DNA from: Helicobacteraceae bacterium
Lineage (GTDB): Bacteria > Campylobacterota > Campylobacteria > Campylobacterales > Sulfurimonadaceae
NCBI GenBank assembly: GCA_030642185.1
Contig: DAOWOG010000132.1
Location: 1 to 5,157, forward strand
DNA length: 5,157 nucleotides
Direction: 5' to 3'
A model generated the notes under the pieces. That model saw only the letters and a program-made list of their open reading frames with translations. It was not told the origin of the DNA and made no database searches. Numbering within the stretch: position 1 is the first letter of the stretch; the number at the start of each line of letters is the position of its first letter. This document shows, one piece after another, positions 1-5,157 of this stretch. A program made the translations under genes and the position numbers.

Positions 1-693
1 GGTGTCATTATCCTCAATATACTCCGCAAGGGTGAGAGGATTCCTTTTAAGCCGGATACGAACATCCTGCCCTCTGATGTACTGAGTGTTATGGGAACAA
101 GCTCCGAGATCGATGTTGCCGGAGGACATTTGGGTTATATTGAGCGTGAAAGTATTGAGACGGATATGGTAACCTTCTCATTCGGCATCGCGATCGGTAT
201 CGTCATCGGGGCACTCAGCATAACGATTTTTGGTGTTTCATTAGGCTTGGGTTCTGCTGGAGGATTGTTGATCGCCGGTCTGTTTATCAGTTATCGTCGC
301 AGTATACGACCGACATTTGGCCGTCTCCCGGAGTCAACCCGCTGGTTTTTGATGGAGTTTGGTCTGTTGATCTTTATGGCAGCGGTTGGTCTGCGCGCGG
401 GCGGCACCTTTATTGAGACATTTTTGCATTCCGGGGTTGGATTGATCGTGTCCGGGATGCTTGTGACGCTGGTACCGGTGGTGCTTGGCTATACGTTTGG
501 CCACTATGTCTTACGTATAAACCCGGTACTTCTGCTAGGAGCACTAACCGGTGCAATGACAAGTGGAGCATCGCTTAGTATAGTGCTTCAGGAAGCAAAA
601 TCACCCCTGCCTGCACTGGGCTACACTGGCACATATGCCTTTTCCAATATCTTATTGGTCGTGGCCGGAAGCCTGATCTTTTTGTGGTCTTGA
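1..693 (+). CDS. AspT/YidE-type aspartate:alanine exchanger family transporter, C-terminal part (5' end outside window)
   Basis: The reading frame is open from base 1 to the TGA at 691-693, giving 230 residues of an inner-membrane secondary transporter; the internal ATG at 91 is not a credible start because coding continues upstream of it. Residues about 1-45 look like the end of a TrkA-C (RCK_C) regulatory domain (PSDVLSVMG). The rest is one Asp-Al_Ex repeat with about five hydrophobic segments. Family hallmarks are visible: GLLIAGLF, FGLLIFMAAVGLRAG, YVLRINPVLLLGALTGAMTSG and ALGYTGTYAFSNILL. The GAxTS/PALGY motif region is typical of the AspT family. Characterised AspT exchanges aspartate for alanine, but most relatives have no known substrate, so none is assigned. 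The family usually has two membrane halves around two RCK_C domains, so the N-terminal half should lie upstream. The stop is only 7 bp from the convergent porin's stop, with no visible terminator between. Confidence 0.9.
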   Translation, partial: GVIILNILRKGERIPFKPDTNILPSDVLSVMGTSSEIDVAGGHLGYIERESIETDMVTFSFGIAIGIVIGALSITIFGVSLGLGSAGGLLIAGLFISYRRSIRPTFGRLPESTRWFLMEFGLLIFMAAVGLRAGGTFIETFLHSGVGLIVSGMLVTLVPVVLGYTFGHYVLRINPVLLLGALTGAMTSGASLSIVLQEAKSPLPALGYTGTYAFSNILLVVAGSLIFLWS

Positions 694-700
694 AAAAAAC

Positions 701-1915
701 CTAAAACTTAACCCACTGCAGGCGCAGCAGCATAATCTCTGTTTTACCTTCTAAATCAAAGCGATTCAGATGCGCTATACCGTAGCTTACACTTGCTTTC
801 CAGTATCTGTCTATCCACCAGTTTACACCTCCCATCCATTTGCGCATATGCCCTCCATGGACTTCTTTGTCATCAAGATCGACATCTCCATAGCGTGCGA
901 TAAGTTCTACAGCTCCCAAGTTTCCCTTGGGTATGATGCGTTGGGCATACCCGGCATTTCTGTTATATGGCCTTGATTCACCTGAAAGCACCCAGCCCCC
1001 TGTGACATAGAAACCATCCAGTGTCGGATCGTTCAATGTTTTTGATGCAATATTGGATTGAATGTATTCACTAAGCAAAGAGACGCCGTTATGGCTCCAG
1101 AGCGCTTCAAGACCAAATTCCCACGCATGATCGGCTTTAATATCACCCGTATCCACATACCAGTCAGCAACGTTGGACTCAGGTTTTCCCCTATAGCGAA
1201 GCGTATCGGATTTTCCTGCATTATATCTTAGTGAGCCTCCTACATGGAGATAATTTTCGTTGTTGTTGGAAATATAAGGAAGACCGGTCACACGTGTCAC
1301 AACCTGATGACCACTGTCATTAAAAGATTTTTTGCCCTCCATCCAGTCATTATAGATGCCAACCGCGTACGTTCCGCGTTCTTTGGCATAGGTGTTGTTA
1401 TAACGGACACCTACGTTACGCGTTTCAAACAGTGGATTTAAGAAACGCTCATGATGCGGAAGGTTGACAGATTCCCCTACCATCTCATAGGACCATGGTT
1501 CTTTCATTTTACCGATAGTTATCTTTCCACCGCCGTCTGCAAACCTATAGGTGAGTATCAAGTCCATGATTGAACAAAAGTCATTGTTTGTATTTTCAAT
1601 AAAATCACCGAAGTCACATACAAAAAGGTATCCCCACTCGCCAAACAGGTTGAACTTTCCATAGGCACCGCCACGTACGGCACGAAGGTCAGACTGATCC
1701 TCTTGCAAGCCGACTTGATCCAGACTTGGTGTGTCCTGATTGAAAAAGGTATAATCAATGAGGATGACAGCCCCGATATTGATTGAAAAATCAGAATTTG
1801 TGTAGTTGTAAAGTGCCTGTTGCGGTATTTTTGTCACATTAATATCATTTTCAGCTGCATTGGAGGTGACAACAAAAAATGACAGTATCAATACAATATA
1901 GCTTCCTGCCTTCAT
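701..1915 (-). CDS. Phosphate-selective porin O/P family outer-membrane porin
   Basis: A complete 404-residue protein. Residues 1-20 form a signal peptide (basic MKAGS, hydrophobic core, SNA then A), with likely cleavage at A20/A21. The mature chain has alternating aromatic/polar strands and ends in Phe (LQWVKF), as expected for a Bam-assembled outer-membrane barrel. The segments GKMKEPWS (135-142), LPHHERFLNP (152-161), ETRNVGVRY (164-172) and the C-terminal KWMGGVNWWIDRYWKASVSYG (359-379) match the Porin_O_P (OprO/OprP) pattern, and about 400 residues is normal for it. OprP of Pseudomonas is a phosphate channel. Here the substrate cannot be read, and anion or general diffusion are both possible. 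The start is supported by AGGA about 8 nt upstream of the ATG. It is probably transcribed alone from the divergent region. Two cysteines (C100, C114) are unusual for a porin. No phosphate genes are nearby to support a specific substrate. Confidence 0.92.
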   Translation of the reverse strand: MKAGSYIVLILSFFVVTSNAAENDINVTKIPQQALYNYTNSDFSINIGAVILIDYTFFNQDTPSLDQVGLQEDQSDLRAVRGGAYGKFNLFGEWGYLFVCDFGDFIENTNNDFCSIMDLILTYRFADGGGKITIGKMKEPWSYEMVGESVNLPHHERFLNPLFETRNVGVRYNNTYAKERGTYAVGIYNDWMEGKKSFNDSGHQVVTRVTGLPYISNNNENYLHVGGSLRYNAGKSDTLRYRGKPESNVADWYVDTGDIKADHAWEFGLEALWSHNGVSLLSEYIQSNIASKTLNDPTLDGFYVTGGWVLSGESRPYNRNAGYAQRIIPKGNLGAVELIARYGDVDLDDKEVHGGHMRKWMGGVNWWIDRYWKASVSYGIAHLNRFDLEGKTEIMLLRLQWVKF

Positions 1916-1974
1916 CTATAAAATCCTGACGCTTGTGATATGAATGTCATCTTGTTTCCAGCATGTTCTGCAAT

Positions 1975-2004
1975 ATTGTAGCATATTGTTTTTGAGTTTT
2001 TTAA
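1975..2004 (-). promoter_or_regulatory. Candidate sigma70-type promoter of the porin gene
   Basis: On the minus strand there is an extended -10, TGC followed by TACAAT (positions 1983 down to 1975). A weak -35-like TTAAAA (2004-1999) lies 18 nt upstream. This predicts a start near 1968 and a leader of about 50 nt before the porin ATG. Campylobacterota sigma70 promoters often rely on the -10 and upstream AT-rich DNA rather than a strong -35, so the fit is reasonable but unproven. Confidence 0.4.
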
Positions 2005-2045
2005 CTTATAATACAGCTTTTTGAGCGTTAATTGATCTCTTTATG

Positions 2046-2076
2046 TGTATGAAATTTGATATAATAGTTTCATACA
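2046..2076 (+). promoter_or_regulatory. Palindromic operator candidate bracketing the -10 of the beta-barrel gene
   Basis: Perfect 9-bp arms TGTATGAAA (2046-2054) and TTTCATACA (2068-2076) are separated by 13 bp. The 13-bp spacer holds most of TATAAT (2060-2065), preceded by TTGA. No good -35 lies at 16-18 bp; TTGATC at 2032-2037 is 22 bp away. If this -10 is used, transcription starts near 2072, inside the right arm, so the repeat acts as DNA (a repressor or activator site) rather than as a full RNA hairpin. The leader would be about 80 nt. A weaker alternative -10 (TATAGA, 2110-2115) lies downstream. The repeat is directly visible; the operator role is inferred. Confidence 0.5.
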
Positions 2077-2152
2077 AAACTAAAATAGAGTATTAGTGAA
2101 ATTTTGATTTATAGAATTGACGATAAATTTAATTTTAAAGGTGAATTGAATT

Positions 2153-2782
2153 ATGAAAAAAAATATAACAGCGTTACTGATTGTTTTATTATCAGTTAGC
2201 GGTGCTTTTGCATCGCAAGACGGTTCAGGTATTTATTTTGGTGTGGGTGCAGGAGCAAGCAAGCATAAGGCTGCATTCGTTGATAGCGATTATTATGTCG
2301 AAGACGATACAGAGACAGGAATATCCATAGTACATAGCTTTGATGCCAACGATAAGGGCTATAAAATTTACGGCGGTTATCAGTTTAACAGCGTGATGGC
2401 GATCGAAGCGGCTTTCACGGATTACGGTACTCTGGAATCAAATCACTATACGCAAAAGCCACAGTCCTTTACCGTGTATGCCAATGCCGGTTATAATTTT
2501 TTAAATGGACAGTTACGACCTTTTGGAGTGCTCGGCGCAGGATATCTGAAGACGAATCAATCCAGAGATATTTTAGATGAAGATCTTTTTGTTGTACATG
2601 GCGGCGGCGGGGTAGAGTATTATCCGACTGTTTTGGGAGGATTGGGTTTGAGAGCAGCGGTTGAGGCTGATTTTCATTTCAGCGGCGAATCCGCAGTGGA
2701 TGAGTCAGAGAACCACTACTCATCTGAAGCCTTTTATCAGAAATATGTCTTATGGTACCTGGGCGTTTCTTATAAATTCTAG
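2153..2782 (+). CDS. Small OmpA-like outer-membrane beta-barrel protein (OMP_b-brl type)
   Basis: A complete 209-residue protein with a clear signal peptide, MKKN plus a hydrophobic core ending AFA before S21. The mature part of about 189 residues fits an 8-stranded barrel. It has strand-like segments GIYFGVGAGASK (26-37), GYKIYGGYQF (69-78), MAIEAAFTDYG (82-92), FTVYANAGYNF (106-116), LRPFGVLGAGYLK (121-133), GLRAAVEADFHF (165-176) and VLWYLGVSYKF (199-209), and ends in Phe. This is the usual form of PF13505-type barrels. It has no OmpA C-terminal peptidoglycan-binding domain. Its function is unknown; family members act as adhesins, structural proteins or protective surface proteins. The start is supported by AAGGTG (2138-2143) about 10 nt upstream. 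It is expressed from the AT-rich region to its left, probably under the palindromic site at 2046-2076. No convincing terminator follows, so transcripts may run into the DUF2442 gene. Confidence 0.85.
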   Translation: MKKNITALLIVLLSVSGAFASQDGSGIYFGVGAGASKHKAAFVDSDYYVEDDTETGISIVHSFDANDKGYKIYGGYQFNSVMAIEAAFTDYGTLESNHYTQKPQSFTVYANAGYNFLNGQLRPFGVLGAGYLKTNQSRDILDEDLFVVHGGGGVEYYPTVLGGLGLRAAVEADFHFSGESAVDESENHYSSEAFYQKYVLWYLGVSYKF

Positions 2783-2821
2783 AGATGTCAATGATGTTTG
2801 CTGAGACACTTTCTGATTTGA

Positions 2822-2908
2822 TATCCAAATGAATTGAAGAAGTTATTGGTATTGGTCAGGCAAAATGACAAAAAGCTGAGAAAGGCATGGGATGAGTACT
2901 TTAGATAA
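2822..2908 (+). pseudogene. C-terminal remnant of a DUF4160-type putative toxin gene
   Basis: In the frame ending at TAA 2906-2908, the 28 codons after an in-frame TGA (2819-2821) read like protein: NELKKLLVLVRQ (from 2828) followed by NDKKLRKAWDEYFR up to the stop. This resembles the C-terminal helix and W-x-EYF ending that I recall for DUF4160 proteins, the usual upstream partner of DUF2442 genes. The tail overlaps the first 17 bp of the DUF2442 gene, as a coupled toxin-antitoxin pair would. There is no ATG in this frame and stops lie just upstream (TGA 2819 and 2792). The N-terminal two-thirds of the roughly 80-residue protein are missing, apparently deleted. The fragment still carries the ribosome-binding site of the downstream gene, which could explain why it persists. 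The family call comes from short-motif recognition and needs a profile search. Confidence 0.55.
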
Positions 2909-3257
2909 TAGAACTTTAATCCAATCAGTTGGATTTGGCGATGAAAAAATGTATATTGAACTGTCTACAAAACGCGTTTTAGCAGTGCCTTATTCTTATA
3001 CTAAAAGACTGGAAGAAGCAAGTTTGGAGGAACTTAAAGATTATAGACTGATAGCCAATGGAATTGGATTGCATTTTGAAACAATAGATGAAGACATCTC
3101 TATTGAAGGGATTATCAGAGATTTTGGAAATGAATCAAAAAGAATCAATATTTCTGTATCTGCTGATTTTTTAGACAAAGCAGATCAATATGCTAAAGAA
3201 CATCATATGAGTCGTTCAGCACTATTGCAAAAAGCAACAATGAAATATATTGCTTAA
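2892..3257 (+). CDS. DUF2442 plus ribbon-helix-helix protein, probable orphan antitoxin
   Basis: A complete 121-residue protein in two parts. Residues about 10-77 match DUF2442: KMYIELSTKRVLAVPYSYTKRL, then ASLEELKDYRLIANGIGLHF and the diagnostic DEDISIEGII (67-75). Residues about 84-120 look like a ribbon-helix-helix DNA-binding domain: strand RINISVS, helix ADFLDKADQYAKEH, turn MSRSA, helix LLQKATMKYI. DUF2442 proteins usually sit directly after a DUF4160 gene and are regarded as the antitoxin half of a putative type II pair. The added RHH would suit autoregulation and dimerisation. The start is supported by GAGAAAGG 6 nt upstream, inside the DUF4160 remnant. No intact toxin is present in the window. 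A hand count of 2941-3240 gives about 32% GC, against about 50% at 4081-4260, and AGA codons are frequent, suggesting acquired DNA. Antitoxin activity is inferred. Confidence 0.8.
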   Translation: MSTLDNRTLIQSVGFGDEKMYIELSTKRVLAVPYSYTKRLEEASLEELKDYRLIANGIGLHFETIDEDISIEGIIRDFGNESKRINISVSADFLDKADQYAKEHHMSRSALLQKATMKYIA

Positions 3258-3259
3258 TC

Positions 3260-3649
3260 TTAGAATGTCAATGCCATATAGACCAGCGGCGGATAGACAA
3301 ATACGCCGATGTAGGGCATTAATGGGTGAAGCGGGGCATTGAGCATCATTGTCATCTCGGCTGAGAGCTCTTTTTTCTCAAATACCTGCTGGATCAGAAT
3401 GACCTTGGTCGCAATGTCAACCGTTTTGATGAAGAGCAGGATGATTGCGCCGAAAGAGGCATCGGTTACCATTACCAGCCAGATGCCGAAGTAATAAGTC
3501 GGATGAAGTACGAAAAAAAGCAGTATATTTTCTTTATAACGATGATACATCCGAGACAGCATTGTCATTAGCGTAGCTGCTTTTTGCCACTGGACTTCAA
3601 ACAGTTCAAGCAAAATGTAGATAAATAGCAGTGTATACAGTGATTCCAT
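3260..3649 (-). CDS. Small integral membrane protein of unknown function
   Basis: A 129-residue hydrophobic protein I do not recognise. Membrane-spanning stretches appear at about 3-18 (SLYTLLFIYILLELF), 42-60 (ILLFFVLHPTYYFGIWLVM), 64-88 (ASFGAIILLFIKTVDIATKVILIQQ) and 110-127 (LMPYIGVFVYPPLVYMAL). Basic residues in HRYKE (36-40) lie before the second segment. There is no signal-peptidase site and no known catalytic motif. The start at the ATG complementary to 3647-3649 is supported by an AGAAGG motif a few nt upstream; its spacing is tight. The coding sequence uses ordinary codons and is less AT-rich than the neighbouring DUF2442 gene, so it looks like a genuine core gene. Its stop is 2 bp from the DUF2442 stop, and its 5' side shares a 53-bp divergent spacer with the DUF695-RraB gene. 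Function cannot be inferred. Confidence 0.72.
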   Translation of the reverse strand: MESLYTLLFIYILLELFEVQWQKAATLMTMLSRMYHRYKENILLFFVLHPTYYFGIWLVMVTDASFGAIILLFIKTVDIATKVILIQQVFEKKELSAEMTMMLNAPLHPLMPYIGVFVYPPLVYMALTF

Positions 3650-3702
3650 AAACCTTCTTTCGATAAACTATTAATATTATATTGTAAATAGGCTGACAAA
3701 CG
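3650..3702. promoter_or_regulatory. 53-bp divergent promoter region
   Basis: This short AT-rich spacer lies between the starts of the membrane-protein gene (-) and the DUF695-RraB gene (+). On the minus strand TATAAT (3681 down to 3676) would start transcription about 20 nt before its ATG. On the plus strand TATTAT (3675-3680) would start it about 16 nt before ATG 3703. The two -10 boxes overlap almost completely, so the two promoters, if real, would compete for polymerase. No good -35 is seen on either strand. Confidence 0.35.
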
Positions 3703-4434
3703 ATGCTGGATTATTATACTTTTATCGATGATGAACGTGCTGTTAAAGCAGAAGCGGATCTCTCCCTGGTTGAAACGGCACCCCAGCAGCAACGCAGCTG
3801 GCTGGGCTGGATTTTCATAAAAATTAAATCGCCTGATGAGATACAGTGGTGCAGTGAACATGAGTGTGACACACTGCTGGACATACAGCAGCGCCAATCA
3901 CACATGATCGAAGAGAAACTTAACGGTGTACTGGCCGGGGTTAAGATGCAAGAGGGGTGGAAAGAGCTCTACTTTTACCTGCCGACTGCCAAAAAGTTTG
4001 AAAACAGGGCTTCGGAAGTGATGCGCTCTTTTGAAGGTTACGCTTATGAGACCGGTTCGGCAAAAGATGCCAAATGGGACAAATACCGTAGGGAACTCTA
4101 TCCCGATGCGCTGATGGCGCAGCAGATCGAAAGCCGCTATATCATCAGTGAACTTGAAGAGGCCGGAGACGATCTTGAGCAAGAGCGCAGAGTAGAACAT
4201 TACCTCTTTTTCCAGACAGCTGCCCAGGCTGATCGTTGTGGCGAATACCTGGATGAAAAAGGCTTCTCACTCAAAGAAAATGTCGAACGCGATGATGAGT
4301 ATGCCCATGGTATTGTGATGACAAAAGAACATGCCGTCAATGAAGAGACACTGATGCAGGAGACACTGCATCTTTTTGAAGCAGCCGATAAGGAGCATGG
4401 TGCTTATGAAGGCTGGAGTACGGTACTGGCATGA
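3703..4434 (+). CDS. DUF695 - RraB-like (ribonuclease E inhibitor type) fusion protein
   Basis: A 243-residue soluble, acidic protein with no signal peptide. Residues about 3-134 match DUF695: acidic start DYYTFIDDERAVKAEADLSL, the LGWIFIKIK core, and KELYFYLPTAKKFEN. Residues about 145-242 match RraB: the helix YIISELEEAGDDLEQERRVEHYLFF resembles the E. coli RraB region with its G-D spacer and EH pair, and EGWST (236-240) resembles its DGWGT. In E. coli RraB binds RNase E and alters mRNA decay. Here only the fold is supported and the partner is unknown. The ATG at 3703 has a weak SD (AGG about 10 nt away) but begins right at the conserved N-terminus. The stop overlaps the next ATG as ATGA (4431-4434), which indicates translational coupling with the MFS gene. 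Confidence 0.85.
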   Translation: MLDYYTFIDDERAVKAEADLSLVETAPQQQRSWLGWIFIKIKSPDEIQWCSEHECDTLLDIQQRQSHMIEEKLNGVLAGVKMQEGWKELYFYLPTAKKFENRASEVMRSFEGYAYETGSAKDAKWDKYRRELYPDALMAQQIESRYIISELEEAGDDLEQERRVEHYLFFQTAAQADRCGEYLDEKGFSLKENVERDDEYAHGIVMTKEHAVNEETLMQETLHLFEAADKEHGAYEGWSTVLA

Positions 4435-5157
4435 CAGATAAAGGGCTTTTTTCTAAAATCGGTTTTCTTCCCTACCTCGGAGCACTTTTTTTAAATGCTT
4501 TTACCGATCTTGGCCATAAGATCATCATTCAGAACACGGTTTTCAAGATTTATGACGAGCAGACCCAGATCATTCTGACAGCGGTCATCAATGCGCTTAT
4601 ACTGCTGCCGTTTATTTTGCTTTTTACCCCATCCGGATATATTTCTGACAAGTTTCCTAAACACCTGGTGATGAAATATACGGCGATGTTTTCTATCGCG
4701 GTTACCCTGTTGATCACTTTTTCCTACTATATGGGCTTATTTCGAGTTGCTTTCGGATTGACATTTTTGATGGCGATACAAAGTGCCATCTATTCGCCTG
4801 CGAAATACGGTTACATTAAAGAACTGGTCGGTGAGAAACGTATCAGTGCCGGTAATGCTGCCGTACAGGCGGTGACTACGGTAGCGATTTTACTCGGAAC
4901 GATCGTGTTTACTATATTTTTTGAGATGTCGCTGAGAGATACGTTTGTACATGAGTCGGATGTATTGCGCCAGATCGCTCCGTTAGGGTGGCTGTTGGTC
5001 TTAAATGCACTTATCGAGTTTTATCTGGTGACACGTCTGCCAAACACCATGCCGAAAGCGATCAAAAAGAAGTTTGAGTTTAAACACTATAAAAGCGGGT
5101 ACTACCTTCGCAAAAACATTAAAACAGTTTCGAGAAAACCGGAAATCCTGCGTGCTA
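4431..5157 (+). CDS. MFS transporter, lysophospholipid transporter (LplT/Aas N-terminus)-like, 5' part (runs off window)
   Basis: Translating from ATG 4431 gives 242 uninterrupted residues to the window end. Hydrophobic segments at about 12-24, 47-66, 82-100, 104-122, 142-165 and 185-200 correspond to the first MFS half. The loop after helix 2 carries the MFS motif A variant GYISDKFPK (69-77). LNAFTDLGHKIIIQNTVF (21-38) and SPAKYGYIKELVGEKRISAGNA (122-143) resemble the LplT family, whose members flip lysophospholipids across the inner membrane for re-acylation. In many proteobacteria this module is fused to PlsC acyltransferase and AMP-binding acyl-ACP synthetase domains (Aas type), so more domains may follow beyond the edge. 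The start overlaps the previous stop as ATGA, with GGAG about 12 nt upstream. The precise substrate is inferred from family resemblance. Confidence 0.82.
   Translation, partial: MTDKGLFSKIGFLPYLGALFLNAFTDLGHKIIIQNTVFKIYDEQTQIILTAVINALILLPFILLFTPSGYISDKFPKHLVMKYTAMFSIAVTLLITFSYYMGLFRVAFGLTFLMAIQSAIYSPAKYGYIKELVGEKRISAGNAAVQAVTTVAILLGTIVFTIFFEMSLRDTFVHESDVLRQIAPLGWLLVLNALIEFYLVTRLPNTMPKAIKKKFEFKHYKSGYYLRKNIKTVSRKPEILRA

Larger units (their letters stand above)
2785..3273. repeat. 9-bp direct repeat bordering the toxin-antitoxin remnant
   Basis: ATGTCAATG occurs at 2785-2793, just after the stop of the beta-barrel gene. It occurs again at 3265-3273, inside the last codons of the convergent membrane-protein gene. 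The two copies bracket the low-GC DUF4160 remnant and DUF2442 gene almost exactly. Both are preceded by a similar TCT(T)AGA sequence. This may be a target duplication or recombination scar, or a coincidence. Confidence 0.3.

Noticed and set aside
770..1441. Plus-strand open frames within the porin gene
   Set aside because: They are short, lack ribosome-binding sites and overlap a well-supported porin with signal peptide and barrel features.
1992..2012. TTGAGT and TATAAT as a plus-strand promoter
   Set aside because: The two boxes are only 9 bp apart, far below the 16-18 bp needed. The TATAAT alone may act, but the box at 2060-2065 is closer to the gene and has the flanking palindrome.
2816..2830. 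Near-palindrome ATTTGATATCCAAAT as a terminator of the barrel gene
   Set aside because: It has short AT-rich arms with an unpaired base and no following T-run, so it would not act as an intrinsic terminator.
2785..2832. Short frame MSMMFAETLSDLISK that could be a frameshifted upstream part of the DUF4160 gene
   Set aside because: It is only 15 codons with no convincing ribosome-binding site, and it does not resemble the DUF4160 N-terminus. A frameshift into NELKKLL is possible but cannot be supported.
3568..4200. Minus-strand open frames antisense to the DUF695-RraB gene and the region before it
   Set aside because: They have Cys/Ser/His-rich composition and no recognisable domains, and they oppose a strongly supported gene, so they are shadows.

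Overview
The window most resembles a chromosomal segment of a Campylobacterota bacterium (Sulfurimonas/Sulfurovum-like). This rests on recognising the protein families: a Porin_O_P porin, a short OmpA-like barrel, and an MFS protein resembling the N-terminus of the Aas/LplT lysophospholipid system. It also rests on AT-rich intergenic promoters beside coding DNA of moderate GC. The assignment is an inference from memory of these families, not a database result.

Layout, left to right. Bases 1-693 (+) hold the C-terminal part of an AspT/YidE-type exchanger, cut by the window edge. A complete OprO/OprP-type porin (701-1915, -) converges on it with a 7-bp gap. A 237-bp AT-rich divergent intergenic region follows, with a candidate porin promoter and a perfect 9-bp inverted repeat bracketing a TATAAT box upstream of the next gene. 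That gene is a small outer-membrane beta-barrel protein (2153-2782, +).

Next comes a low-GC toxin-antitoxin remnant. A gene for a DUF2442 plus ribbon-helix-helix protein (2892-3257, +) is intact. The only trace of its usual DUF4160 partner is a C-terminal coding fragment that ends inside the start of the DUF2442 gene (about 2822-2908). A short hydrophobic membrane protein (3260-3649, -) converges on it with a 2-bp gap.

A 53-bp divergent spacer then leads to a two-gene unit. It starts with a DUF695-RraB fusion protein (3703-4434, +), which overlaps by ATGA an MFS protein (from 4431, +) that runs off the right edge and is probably the transporter end of an Aas-type lysophospholipid uptake and acylation protein.

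Most of the window is cell-envelope housekeeping: an inner-membrane exchanger, two outer-membrane proteins, a phospholipid-recycling transporter and an unknown membrane protein. The least ordinary parts are the decayed toxin-antitoxin locus, the palindromic operator candidate, and an RNase E inhibitor-like domain in what may be a lineage without RNase E. No RNA genes, CRISPR arrays or insertion sequences were seen.
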